DNA of 41,417 bases from Desulfotomaculaceae bacterium (GCA_028696455.1 JAQVGZ010000014.1:1-41417), one strand, 5' to 3'. Positions 26,070 through 34,514 are shown, counted from the stretch's first letter. Numbers and translations are program-made. Notes: generated by a model not told the origin, from the sequence alone.

Positions 26070-27179
26070 ATGAGAAAGTTAAAAGTTGGTATCATCGGTG
26101 CGGGGATGGCTTTTGAAAAATTGCATCATCCAGCCTACCAGGAGCTTACGGATAAATTTGAAATAGCTGCCATTTGCGATCTGGACCCGGCCAAAGCTAA
26201 TTTCTGGGTAAAGAAATTGCACCTTGCCCAGGAAAAAGTATATTCTGAATACCGGGGCATGGTGGTTAGGGACGACATTGACATCATTGATATTATGGTC
26301 CCAATCGAGCTGAATTATAAGATTACAAAGGATGTTGCCGCCCTCGTGGCAGGCACAAAAAAGTGGATCATTTGTGAAAAGCCGCTGGCCTCAACCATTG
26401 AAGAGGCAAAATTAGCGAAGGAATTACCTGAAAAATATCATGTTCCCATCCTGATTGCGGAAAATTACCGGTATAATGAGGAAACAAACATCATCAGGGA
26501 CTATGTTAGGGAAAAAAGAATTGGTGATGTTTTATACTTTGTGCAAAACAGGGTAGTGAATTTCCCCGAAGATATGACCGCCAACAAATTTCCGTCCACC
26601 GAGTGGCGCCAGTATCCGGAATTTCCCGGAGGCGCCATTTTAGATACAGGTGTTCATGATATCGCCGGCTTAAGGCACATTTTTGGGGCTATTGAGAAGG
26701 TCCAGGGTTTTGGTTATCCCCAGGAGTATGAATTTGCGCCCTATTCGGTAATTTGTGTGAACATGCTTTTCAAAAGCGGTGTAATCGGCCAATTTTCTTT
26801 TTATTGCAGCGGGAAGGAAATGCAGAGGCCGCTGGTTGGCTTGCGGATATTTGGTAACAGAGGCATGATCTTTTTGGAAGAAAGGGACTGCGGAACAATA
26901 AATATCGCTTACAATGACGGAACTTTTGAACAAATAGCTTACCGGCCGCAGAGGGGGTACTATAACGAACTGCTAAACTTATATAAGGCTGTCGCTGGCG
27001 AGGAGCCAGTTTCCGTCACTCCTGAAATGGAATTTGGCGACACTTACACGATATTCCAAATACTAAAGTCAATTAGTGGAGAGGAAACGCTGCCGGTGGA
27101 CTTGGAAGTGGATTATATTCCGGCCTATGGCGCCGCCCGTAGGGCACAAGCAGACAATAGCCGCTACCTGCAACATTAA
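26070..27179 (+). CDS. Gfo/Idh/MocA-family NAD(P)-dependent oxidoreductase
   Basis: A 369-residue protein. The N-terminal Rossmann fold (KVGIIGAGMAFEKLHHPAY, then ICDLDPAKA) and the conserved EKPLA motif (residues about 107-111) identify the family, whose members oxidise or reduce sugar and inositol derivatives. The C-terminal alpha/beta domain contains GGAILDTGVHDIAGLRHIFG, with the usual active-site Asp/His. The substrate is unknown. AAGAGGTGACC precedes ATG 26070. The gene converges with the broken ThDP enzyme gene; the two overlap by 4 bases at their 3' ends. Confidence 0.9.
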   Translation: MRKLKVGIIGAGMAFEKLHHPAYQELTDKFEIAAICDLDPAKANFWVKKLHLAQEKVYSEYRGMVVRDDIDIIDIMVPIELNYKITKDVAALVAGTKKWIICEKPLASTIEEAKLAKELPEKYHVPILIAENYRYNEETNIIRDYVREKRIGDVLYFVQNRVVNFPEDMTANKFPSTEWRQYPEFPGGAILDTGVHDIAGLRHIFGAIEKVQGFGYPQEYEFAPYSVICVNMLFKSGVIGQFSFYCSGKEMQRPLVGLRIFGNRGMIFLEERDCGTINIAYNDGTFEQIAYRPQRGYYNELLNLYKAVAGEEPVSVTPEMEFGDTYTIFQILKSISGEETLPVDLEVDYIPAYGAARRAQADNSRYLQH

Positions 27180-28102
27180 GTTACTTGATTCCTGGGCAAC
27201 TCAATATCAGCGCAAATTACCTCTAATAAAGCAGGTTTACCGGAATCGAGGGCATGGCGGACGCTGCCCACAATGTCTGCCGGACTTTCGACAAGGTAAC
27301 CTGCTACACCGCAGGACCTGGCAAGCCGGACAAAATCAGGTGTAATCAATTCATACCCGAAAGGGGTAAATCCTTCGGAGAACATTTTGTTCTTTTCTAT
27401 GCTGTAAACACCGTTTTTTACAACAATAATGGCGATGGCCAGGTGGTAACGCACACAGGTGAGAAGTTCGCTCATAGATGAGATGAAACCACCATCTCCC
27501 ACGATAGCCATAACCGTTTTTTCCGGGCAGGCTAATTTAGCCCCGATGGCAGCTGGAAGGCCGCAGCCAATGCTCCGCCACTTGCTGGAAAGCAGTAACT
27601 CTTGCTGTTGCCCCGGAAACCCAAGGTCGAACCAGTGGTTAAATTCACCAGTGTCAAGGGCTATAAGGGCATCAGCCGGTACCAGGTCCTTGAGGGCTGC
27701 CATTAGCTGCAGTGGGTGAATAATCTCGGTATCGTGGCCTGTTCCCCGGGTTAGCTGCTGTTTTCTTTGCCTTGCCGCATCTTTGATGGCCGTTAGCCAT
27801 TCCTGATTCAACGCCTGGTTTTCCAAATCTTGCAGTAAAGCTCCAATGATTGCGTTTAAATCCCCGGTCACACTAACTACCGCATTAGTATAAATATTTT
27901 CAGACCGGTCACTGATATGGACCACAGCTGTGCTTTGCGGGAAAAACATCTGCTCATATGCAGCTTCCCCGATAAGAATAATGCAATCCGCTTCTTGAAT
28001 AGCCTCGGGAAGGAACCCTGCCTCCAGACCTCCTAGATTCAGCTCATGTCGGCCGTCAATAGCCCCTTTAGCTTCCTGGGCCAAGACCAGGCCCGCCCCC
28101 AT
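27176..28102 (-). pseudogene. ThDP-dependent enzyme, C-terminal two-thirds (frameshifted from upstream half)
   Basis: This frame encodes the central nucleotide-binding-like domain and the C-terminal thiamine-diphosphate domain of a pyruvate oxidase/acetolactate synthase-type enzyme. GDGGFISSMSELL and, about 25 residues on, KNGVYS correspond to the GDG...NN cofactor motif, with Lys in place of the first Asn. The frame is open as far up as 28126 and continues the N-terminal half in the -1 phase. ATG 28102 has no ribosome site and falls inside the family fold, so it is not a natural start. It is probably a single-gene remnant of about 530 residues, not a separate subunit. Confidence 0.8.
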
Positions 28103-28116
28103 TCTTTCAGCAAGTT

Positions 28117-28779
28117 TTAGACCTGGCTAGTTACCGTTTTTGACTGCCGCCCAAGAACTACCAGTGGCTTATGAAAGCATCGGGTGGCGTCTAGAATCTT
28201 TTCAATGTTGCCGGTAACCGGTGGCGTGGTTTTTACTTCCACGTAATCAACCGGTACGATTTCAGACGAGATAGCTTTTGTGAAAATATCTTTAGGAATG
28301 GAGATATGCCCGGTAGTAAAGTGCAGGTAAGCATACCGCACCGTTGCTATAAGTTCCCTGGTAACATTAGCCGGATCGATAATAATAGCGGAGCGTCCGG
28401 AAAAGGTCCTAAACAAGGCCTGCTGGTCAAAGTACTGTTTTGTACCGGTGCCCATTTTTTTAGTTTCCAGTTGGCCGGTAATAGCCAGAACGGGGACCCC
28501 GTCCATGAAGGCGTCAGCCAGGCCGTTCAGCATGGTTACCGCACCCGGCCCCGCCCCGGTGGCGCATACGGCTATCTTGCCTGTCACCCGGGCCTCATAG
28601 GAAGCCATAAAAGCGGCGCTGTCCTCCCGGGTGGCGGCTATGAATTTTATTTTGTCCTGGCGGGCTATGGCGTCAAGCAAGGGAAAAATTGCATCACTGA
28701 GTACACCATAGATCCTTTTTACTCCCCACTCAGCCAGTTGTGCTAAAACCAGGTCAGCGACATTTCCGTTAATAGGCAT
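28117..28779 (-). pseudogene. ThDP-dependent enzyme, N-terminal third (frameshifted)
   Basis: The N-terminal PYR domain of a pyruvate oxidase/acetolactate synthase-type protein. GVKRIYGVLSDAIFPLLDAI is followed by ATREDSAAFMASYEA with the cofactor-activating Glu, then GAGPGAVTMLNGLADAFMDGVPVLAITGQ. The frame ends at TAA 28117-28119 directly after KPLVVLGRQSKTV, where relatives continue into the middle domain. The start ATG 28779 is preceded by AAGGGA. The enzyme reaction cannot be fixed: pyruvate oxidase-like is closest, and a sulfopyruvate decarboxylase is less likely because that enzyme lacks the middle domain. Confidence 0.8.
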
Positions 28780-28937
28780 CCTGCGACATCCCTTCATTAA
28801 CAATTATCCAACATTCGTCCAAGATATTGTTAATAGTATTGATAGTGCTTATTTTACCAGGCATTGATATTAATTATCCATTAAGAATAATAACCTGAAG
28901 CCAGGATAAAATAAAAAAAAGTGCAGGAGGTGGAAAA

Positions 28938-29144
28938 ATGGAACAGCTCACTCAAATGGAATTGCTTCAGCTTGAGGAATTACTGGGTACTGAAGAACTG
29001 GCGGTAAAGAAATCCATGTTCTACGCTGAGAATTGCCGTGATGCAGAGTTGAAAAAAATTTTCCTGGAAAGCGCCAGAAATCACAAGGGACACCTGGATG
29101 GGCTGATTGAACAGATGCGTAGCTTAAGTGGCAAAGTACAATAA
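28938..29144 (+). CDS. Small coat-F-like helical protein
   Basis: A 68-residue, wholly helical and Glu/Leu-rich protein (QLEELLGTEELAVKKSMFYAENC, then ARNHKGHLDGLIEQM). It matches short spore-coat/ferritin-like-fold proteins that pair with CotF-type genes in clostridia. GCAGGAGGTGG sits before ATG 28938. A coat-F-domain gene follows 20 bases downstream, so the two are likely co-transcribed late in sporulation. No sporulation sigma promoter was confidently seen upstream. Confidence 0.75.
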   Translation: MEQLTQMELLQLEELLGTEELAVKKSMFYAENCRDAELKKIFLESARNHKGHLDGLIEQMRSLSGKVQ

Positions 29145-29164
29145 CTAGAAAGAGGTGATTTATA

Positions 29165-29449
29165 GTGATCCTTGACGACAGGGACATGATCGCGGATATG
29201 CTGCTGATGCAAAAGCAGCTAATCCACTCCTACATGATGGCTGAGCGTGAATCAGCTAATAGCCATTTAAGGGAAGCTTTACATGACTTACATGGTGAGG
29301 AAGAAAACCTCCACGCTAAAATGTTTCACAGCATGCATCAGCGCGACTGGTATAAAACTCCGGTAGCCGGTCAGCAGGCTATTGAAAGTTCTATTATCAA
29401 CTGGGAGCAAAAACTGGTGCGACAGCCTGAGCTAAGGCACCAAAGTTAA
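29165..29449 (+). CDS. Spore coat protein, CotF family
   Basis: A 94-residue protein with the coat F pattern: DRDMIADMLLMQKQLIHSYM, AERESANSHLREALHDLHGEE and a C-terminal MHQRDWYKTP, as in proteins of the B. subtilis CotF C-terminal domain. The start GTG 29165 follows AGAAAGAGGTG. It is presumably deposited on the forespore. It lies between the smaller helical protein and the glutamate-synthase-like gene in the same direction. Confidence 0.82.
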   Translation: MILDDRDMIADMLLMQKQLIHSYMMAERESANSHLREALHDLHGEEENLHAKMFHSMHQRDWYKTPVAGQQAIESSIINWEQKLVRQPELRHQS

Positions 29450-29486
29450 GATGATTATAAATAACCTGATTGGCAGGTGACCAGAT

Positions 29487-30911
29487 TTGTTTGCCTGGCT
29501 TACTCGTAAAATTACTAATTCCATGTCTGACAGTATAATGAGCCGGATGCTTCAAGACCCATATACTGAAAATATTTTTTCCATGTTTCCGATTACTAGA
29601 AAAATTGGTTTAAGAAATATAATTGAGGCGGGCATGAGAGCAGAATCGGGCAAGCCCATCGACCGCCCTTTGGGAAGCCCGGTAGTACTTTCTCCCTGGG
29701 AAAAACTTCTTTTTAATCCTGTTCATCTGTTTCGGATGCCCACTCAGGATGGAGTGGAAATCCAGACCGGGGTCACGATTGGGCCGGCGGCTCAAAAACC
29801 GCTACACCTGGAGATACCGGTCCTTATTAGTGGCATGTCCTACGGGGGAGCGCTGAGTTTAAAAGCTAAAATAGCGCTGGCCCGGGGGGCGTCTATGGCT
29901 GGAACGGCGACAAATTCCGGTGAGGCGCCCTTAATCGATGAAGAAAGAAAAGAGGCAAAGTTTTTTATTGGTCAGTATAACCGGGGCGGCTGGATGAATA
30001 CACCCGAACAGTTAAGCAGACTTGATGCCATTGAAATACAGCTCGGTCAGGGCGCCCAGGCTGCAGCACCGATGGGGACTGAGTCGCATCAGATCGGGGA
30101 GGATTTCCGCAAAGCCATGCGCCTTAATGATGGTGAAAACGCAGTAATCCACTCCCGTTTAACTGACGTGAACAGCGCCCGGGACTTTATCAAGCTGGTG
30201 GGAAGGCTGCGTAAGGAATACGGGGTACCCGTAGGGCTCAAGTTCGCCGCCACCCACTACCTGGAAAAAGAGCTGGACATTGCGGCTGAGGCCGGAGTGG
30301 ATTATGTGGTGGTAGATGGCGCGGAGGCAGGTACCCATGGTGGGCCAACCATACTGCAAGATGACGTGGGGCTGCCGACCTTGCATGCCTTATCCAGAAC
30401 GGTTAAACACCTAAAAAAATTAGGAGTAAAAGACCATACGAGTGTGATTGCTGCCGGCGGCCTGGTCAGTCCAGGACATTTCCTGAAAGCCATGGCGCTG
30501 GGGGCAGACGCGATATATATCGGATCAATAGCACTAATCGCAATGCTGCAGACCCAGATGAACAAGACTTTGCCTCTTGAGCCTGCGGCACAGGGTGTTC
30601 TTTACCTGGGTAAGTTCAAGGAGGACTTAAACATTGAAAAAGGGGCAGAGCACCTGGCTAAATTTCTTAAGTCCTCTGTAGAAGAAATGAAGCTGACCGC
30701 TTATGCCCTGGGCAAGACTGACCTAGCCCAAATCACACGGGAAGATCTCGTTTCTATAGATAAAGACCTGGCCTGGTTTTTAGATGTGGACTACGCTGGT
30801 TTTTCTCACGAAGAACAGAAACTGGCCAGAGAAGGGTTACAGGTTTTACCAGAAATAGTCCTGGAAGGTATACTTGAACAAGAGCCGTCGACATCAAGAA
30901 ATGTTCACTGA
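29487..30911 (+). CDS. Glutamate synthase large-subunit-like FMN protein (YerD type)
   Basis: A 474-residue protein matching the FMN-binding (beta/alpha)8 domain of GltB. It shows PVLISGMSYGGALSLKAKIALARGA, GTATNSGEAP, QLGQGAQAAAP, VVVDGAEAGTHGGP and IAAGGLVSPGHFLKAMALGADAI. It lacks the amidotransferase domain. It contains no cysteine at all, so the 3Fe-4S cluster of true glutamate synthase cannot be present. The start TTG 29487 follows GGCAGGTGACC. A hydrophobic N-terminal part (residues 1-45) precedes the barrel. The reaction is unknown; it is close behind two coat genes, which suggests a role in spores. Confidence 0.85.
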   Translation: MFAWLTRKITNSMSDSIMSRMLQDPYTENIFSMFPITRKIGLRNIIEAGMRAESGKPIDRPLGSPVVLSPWEKLLFNPVHLFRMPTQDGVEIQTGVTIGPAAQKPLHLEIPVLISGMSYGGALSLKAKIALARGASMAGTATNSGEAPLIDEERKEAKFFIGQYNRGGWMNTPEQLSRLDAIEIQLGQGAQAAAPMGTESHQIGEDFRKAMRLNDGENAVIHSRLTDVNSARDFIKLVGRLRKEYGVPVGLKFAATHYLEKELDIAAEAGVDYVVVDGAEAGTHGGPTILQDDVGLPTLHALSRTVKHLKKLGVKDHTSVIAAGGLVSPGHFLKAMALGADAIYIGSIALIAMLQTQMNKTLPLEPAAQGVLYLGKFKEDLNIEKGAEHLAKFLKSSVEEMKLTAYALGKTDLAQITREDLVSIDKDLAWFLDVDYAGFSHEEQKLAREGLQVLPEIVLEGILEQEPSTSRNVH

Positions 30912-30926
30912 AAATATACGGCAATT

Positions 30927-30961
30927 AAAAAAGAGCCAGGAGGAGCTTCAGCTCCCCCTGG
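30927..30961 (-). terminator. Terminator of the reverse-strand ABC/GTPase/Fe-S operon
   Basis: On the minus strand CCAGGGGGAGC pairs with GCTCCTCCTGG around TGAA (one mismatch) and runs into CTCTTTTTT. It lies just past the stop of the Fe-S gene and also separates it from the convergent FMN protein gene. Confidence 0.75.
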
Positions 30962-30966
30962 TAAAA

Positions 30967-31617
30967 CTAGTCCGCAGAGGCAAGAATATGAACGTCTTCA
31001 ATCCGGACATGAAATCCGTGGCTTTTCTTTAAAACCATATTAACTAGTCCAGTGTGGTTTAAGTCCATCATGCAGAAGCCTGGTAGGAAGGTAGCCCGGG
31101 AGCCAGGCACGGGTTCTTTATTTATTTCATCAGCAATGCCTTCAAAACCAATCATGTGGTAGGCTATCACGTCTTTGACCTCCTGATTTCTAGAGTAAGC
31201 GGGTCCTACCACCCAGGTGTATAACAACCCGGTAACCTCTTCAGCCTTGATTACTTGCAGCACATGGGGAATCGGGCACCCAGCCCCCATTGGACGCCCC
31301 AGGACGTAGTCCCCTTTGCGGATGTTCATTTTTTCAACCATATCACTGCGGAAGGGCAGGACTATTTTACGAGCAGAGATCTCACCCGGCAAAGGACTCA
31401 GAACAAAGTCGTATTGATGGCCTAAAATATCAATACCTGAATAAATAGCTTCATGCACCTGGTTTACGTTTCGGCTGCAGTTCTCTCCCTGGTAAAAAGG
31501 GCAGTCTGCATAAGCTTTTTGCCCGTTGTTAACCATGCGAACAAAGCTTTTGCAATTAATTTCACCACAAAGGCCGCAGTTTTTCCCCGGGGGGAGCCAA
31601 TATTGTGTTGAATGCAT
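30967..31617 (-). CDS. Fe-S cluster protein with N-terminal PF04060-like domain
   Basis: A 216-residue soluble protein. The N-terminal motif Cys14-x2-Cys17-x4-Cys22-x16-Cys39 (NCGLCGEINCKSF ... DCPF) fits the four-cysteine 4Fe-4S domain found in corrinoid Fe-S proteins and RnfB, with Cys47 close by. The rest (residues 60-216) is not a fold I recognise; it has Cys114 in MGAGCPIPH and Cys182 in PGFCMMD, which could be further ligands. It starts at ATG 31617, with GGGGTGA overlapping the GTPase stop two bases upstream, so translation is coupled. It is the last gene of a three-gene operon. Confidence 0.75.
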   Translation of the reverse strand: MHSTQYWLPPGKNCGLCGEINCKSFVRMVNNGQKAYADCPFYQGENCSRNVNQVHEAIYSGIDILGHQYDFVLSPLPGEISARKIVLPFRSDMVEKMNIRKGDYVLGRPMGAGCPIPHVLQVIKAEEVTGLLYTWVVGPAYSRNQEVKDVIAYHMIGFEGIADEINKEPVPGSRATFLPGFCMMDLNHTGLVNMVLKKSHGFHVRIEDVHILASAD

Positions 31618-31619
31618 AT

Positions 31620-32330
31620 TTATTCACCCCGGTACATATAATCGGCGATTTGACCGTCAAGTTTTTTTACAACCCCAAAATGGTGTTTCCAGCCAACTTC
31701 TTTCTTGCCTACACAAATTGTACACGTCCCGATGGGTGGATTCCCTTTCAGGTACAAGTTGTTTTGCTCAATGTCTTCCGATTCGCTGATCAGCCCGTAA
31801 AGGCGGTGCAGGGAAGTGCCCTGCAGGGCATTTGTTTCCATTAGGATCACGTGCGGGTGGACCTCTTTAATTTTTTGGATCAGGACTTCCCGCTCAGCCT
31901 GGCTGACCAGATCTATTTTAGTAACTATGGCAATATCGGCCAGGCTGACCATAGCCCCCATCTTTTCGGGGGCGTGTATTCCTGAAATAGAACTCAGCAC
32001 AACCACCCCCAGGCCCTGGTTTAGGTAAGGTGAACAGCGCAGGCACAGGCCGGCGCTTTCCACAATGAAAAGGTCGGCGGACTTGCTTTGTGCCCAATCG
32101 ACAGCGTCACCCAGAACCATTGCCCCGGCGTGATCGGGGCACAGGTCGCCCGAATAAATCTTTTTGGTCATGATGTGAAATTCTTTGCCTAATTCAATAT
32201 CCTCATAGGCTTTGACCACATCTATCTTCAAAAAAGCAATTCGCATTTCATCTTTAAATCTTTTGACAATTTGTTTGGTAAGAGCTGTTTTACCGGCAGA
32301 TGGCGGGCCGGCTATGACCAAAAGCTTCAA
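31620..32330 (-). CDS. HypB/UreG-like GTPase (putative metallochaperone)
   Basis: A 236-residue P-loop GTPase of the SIMIBI class. Walker A is GPPSAGKT (residues 8-15). GDLCPDHAGA (Cys64, His67) occupies the place of the metal-binding GxxCHLDA of HypB. VESAGLCLRC (Cys96, Cys99) replaces the ENVGNLVC motif, and TKID is the G4-like motif at 137-140. The C-terminus adds an unusual CTIC pair (Cys203, Cys206) and HH at 216-217. The start is TTG 32330 behind GGTGAAA. In HypB, UreG and CooC such proteins insert nickel; a metal-insertion role is inferred here. No hydrogenase, urease or CODH is in the window. Confidence 0.8.
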   Translation of the reverse strand: MKLLVIAGPPSAGKTALTKQIVKRFKDEMRIAFLKIDVVKAYEDIELGKEFHIMTKKIYSGDLCPDHAGAMVLGDAVDWAQSKSADLFIVESAGLCLRCSPYLNQGLGVVVLSSISGIHAPEKMGAMVSLADIAIVTKIDLVSQAEREVLIQKIKEVHPHVILMETNALQGTSLHRLYGLISESEDIEQNNLYLKGNPPIGTCTICVGKKEVGWKHHFGVVKKLDGQIADYMYRGE

Positions 32331-32361
32331 TAATTTTCACCGCCCGGCTTTAATTATTTAA

Positions 32362-33141
32362 TTACGCAAAGCTTACGTGAAGCAGTTCACTAGTAATTTC
32401 ATGCCCCGCCCTTAACTTTTCCCTGATTAACCCGACCCGCTTATCCAATTCAAGGAGATTTTCAGCAGTCCGGGTTTCAAATTCATTCTGGTTAAGGACT
32501 CTTATTACCGCACCGTTTTCCATAATAATACGTTTCTTAGTGAGAAGGGCTATTACCGGGTCATGAGTGACAAATATGATTATTTTAGATGTGTTTTTGA
32601 TGATTTCTATAACTTCCTGTTTAAAAATGCCTGCATTTTCAATCTCATCCAGCAAAATTACCGGTGCGGCGCCTATTAAAATAGCATCGGCAATTAATAG
32701 GGATCTAGTTTGCCCACCGGAAAGAACAGTTACTTTAGTATCTTTATTAATTTTTTCGCCGGTGAATTTATTGGCCAGATCGATGGTTTCCATAATTATT
32801 CTTCTGTCTTCAATTTTTCGGGAACGGGCGTGGATTTGTAAAAATTCCTCAGTGCTTAAATCAGTAAAACATTTGGTATTTTGGGTAATCATCGATATCG
32901 GCTTAGATGCAGGATTATATCTTATCTCGTCACCTGGCAGTGTCCCATTGATTAGTACCCTGCGCTTGGTGGATGTGTCACCCTGGGCCAATAGCTCAAT
33001 GTCGGAGATGAGAGCGGTTTTCCCACTTCCCGTGGGACCGACAATAGAAACTGTTTCCCCAGGATACAAATTTAATTGATCAAATTGTTCTCTGTTGCCG
33101 CCTTTATCTAGCCCAGGTAGAATTGTAATTACTTTAATCAT
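32362..33141 (-). CDS. Orphan ABC-type ATPase
   Basis: A 259-residue single ABC nucleotide-binding domain. Walker A is GPTGSGKT (35-42), the Q-loop is Gln87, the signature is LSGGQ (140-144), Walker B is ILLDE (162-166) and the switch is His193. No permease or binding protein is encoded nearby, so it may work as a soluble ATPase. The ATG at 33141 is chosen because AAGGAG lies in front of it. A GTPase gene follows after 31 bases and an Fe-S gene after that, all in one direction. An energy-driven step in cofactor or metallocentre assembly is plausible but unproved. Confidence 0.82.
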   Translation of the reverse strand: MIKVITILPGLDKGGNREQFDQLNLYPGETVSIVGPTGSGKTALISDIELLAQGDTSTKRRVLINGTLPGDEIRYNPASKPISMITQNTKCFTDLSTEEFLQIHARSRKIEDRRIIMETIDLANKFTGEKINKDTKVTVLSGGQTRSLLIADAILIGAAPVILLDEIENAGIFKQEVIEIIKNTSKIIIFVTHDPVIALLTKKRIIMENGAVIRVLNQNEFETRTAENLLELDKRVGLIREKLRAGHEITSELLHVSFA

Positions 33142-33326
33142 TACTTCACTCCTTTTCTGCACAGATAATATAATCGGCGCAGCTAGTTTAATTTTAATTA
33201 CCTGTATATACTATTAAGTCTTAAAATCGTTTGTAACTAATGGAGTAGTTTTTGCTATAATTAGATATTGTTAATAAAGTTATATTTTTCAATCCACTTA
33301 CTATAGAGTTTGGGAAGGTGGTCGGC

Positions 33327-34361
33327 ATGACGGCAAAGATTACTTTTAAAAAAATTGAGATGGAGAACACTTTTCTTGATCCCCGCCGGGGCTTTCAACC
33401 AAATGTGGTAAACTCACAGGTGCGTTTTGACCCTCTTACGGGTAGAACTGGGCACTTCTCACACTTTGGAGCTATAAAACCGCAACAGCTGAACCTGGAA
33501 AAATACTCGGACCCGCAGGTAACAGGTTTTTGTCCCTTTTGCGGTGCCCGCAGGGAGGCTCAAACGCCCAAATTCCCCGGGGAAATAATACCGGAGGGAC
33601 GTCTGGCCAGGGGTGAGGCCTTGCTTGTGCCTAATTTAAATCCTTATGATATTTACAGTTCAGTATGTATTATGTCCTGGGAACATGTTGTTTCACTGGA
33701 TCGGTGGAACTACGAAAAATTATCTGACGCTTTTACCATCGGCCTTGATTTTTTGAAAAGAATTAAAGCCATTAGCCCTTCCTTGCCTTACCATCTTATG
33801 GGCTGGAACTATATGCCGCCATCCGGTGGCGGGCTGGTCCATCCGCACCAACAGTATTTTGCCACTGAACATCCTGGAAACCGGTTTACTGATGAAATAA
33901 GGGCGTCAGAGTTGTTCTATAGAAATTACCAAACGGATTACTGGCAGGAGCTGGTATACAGGGAGCAAAAAAATGGGGAGAGGTACATTGGAAAACTCGG
34001 TAACTCGCACTGGCTTACGTCTTATGTATCTTTTGGTGTACTCGGCGAGATAATTTGTGTGTTTCACAGAGTGTACTGCCTGAATGACTTTACAGGCGAA
34101 AATCTCAATGAGCTTGTAGCAGGCCTCCAAAAAATTTTCAGCTACTTTAGCCATAAAGGTATACCCAGTTTTAATGCGTCCCTATTCTTTTGCAGTGAGG
34201 GCCAGCGATTTTTTCCCGTGCTTTTCCGGATTGTGCCCAGGACTTTCTTGAATACCAGGGACAACGCATCTGATCTGAGTTTTTTCCAGGCGTTGCTACA
34301 GGAGCCAGTCAGTGTAGTTTTACCGGAGGATTTATGCCGGGAGGTCAAGTCATTTTTTTAG
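33327..34361 (+). CDS. GalT-like nucleotidyltransferase (HIT superfamily)
   Basis: A 344-residue protein of the galactose-1-phosphate uridylyltransferase fold. FDPLTGR (34-40), a CPFC zinc pair (Cys69, Cys72) and GGGLVHPHQQ with the HPH active-site motif (172-174) are visible; classical GalT has HPHGQ. A covalent nucleotidyl-histidine intermediate is expected for the family. The sugar and nucleotide are unknown; ADP-sugar phosphorylase-like activity is possible. ATG 33327 is preferred over GTG 33318 because GGAAGGTGG is five bases before it. It is divergent from the ABC/GTPase operon and ended by a strong hairpin. Confidence 0.82.
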   Translation: MTAKITFKKIEMENTFLDPRRGFQPNVVNSQVRFDPLTGRTGHFSHFGAIKPQQLNLEKYSDPQVTGFCPFCGARREAQTPKFPGEIIPEGRLARGEALLVPNLNPYDIYSSVCIMSWEHVVSLDRWNYEKLSDAFTIGLDFLKRIKAISPSLPYHLMGWNYMPPSGGGLVHPHQQYFATEHPGNRFTDEIRASELFYRNYQTDYWQELVYREQKNGERYIGKLGNSHWLTSYVSFGVLGEIICVFHRVYCLNDFTGENLNELVAGLQKIFSYFSHKGIPSFNASLFFCSEGQRFFPVLFRIVPRTFLNTRDNASDLSFFQALLQEPVSVVLPEDLCREVKSFF

Positions 34362-34456
34362 CAGTGTATAAGGGTTATGAGTTTTAGGAATTAAGGGATG
34401 ATAAAAGGTTAGTTTAAGGATGTGTCTGATTAGCGGCATTACACATTAACATTTGA

Positions 34457-34500
34457 AATAGGTAGAGCCATCCGTTAGATGGCTCTACCTATTCTCTTTT
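34457..34500. terminator. Perfect 16-bp hairpin terminator
   Basis: AATAGGTAGAGCCATC (34457-34472) pairs completely with GATGGCTCTACCTATT (34478-34493) around CGTTA, followed by CTCTTTT. It serves the GalT-like gene and probably also the convergent UPF0173 gene. Confidence 0.88.
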
Positions 34501-34514
34501 GTAATACTGTCGGT

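Noticed and set aside
28110-28135. Programmed -1 frameshift in the ThDP gene
   Set aside because: The only A-rich run lies before a TAG in the -1 frame, so slippage there would terminate; no slippery heptamer is in the permitted window.
27176-28779. Reading the two ThDP frames as a natural ComDE-type two-subunit sulfopyruvate decarboxylase
   Set aside because: Together they include the middle domain that ComDE lacks, the downstream part has no ribosome site, and the frames join within seven bases.
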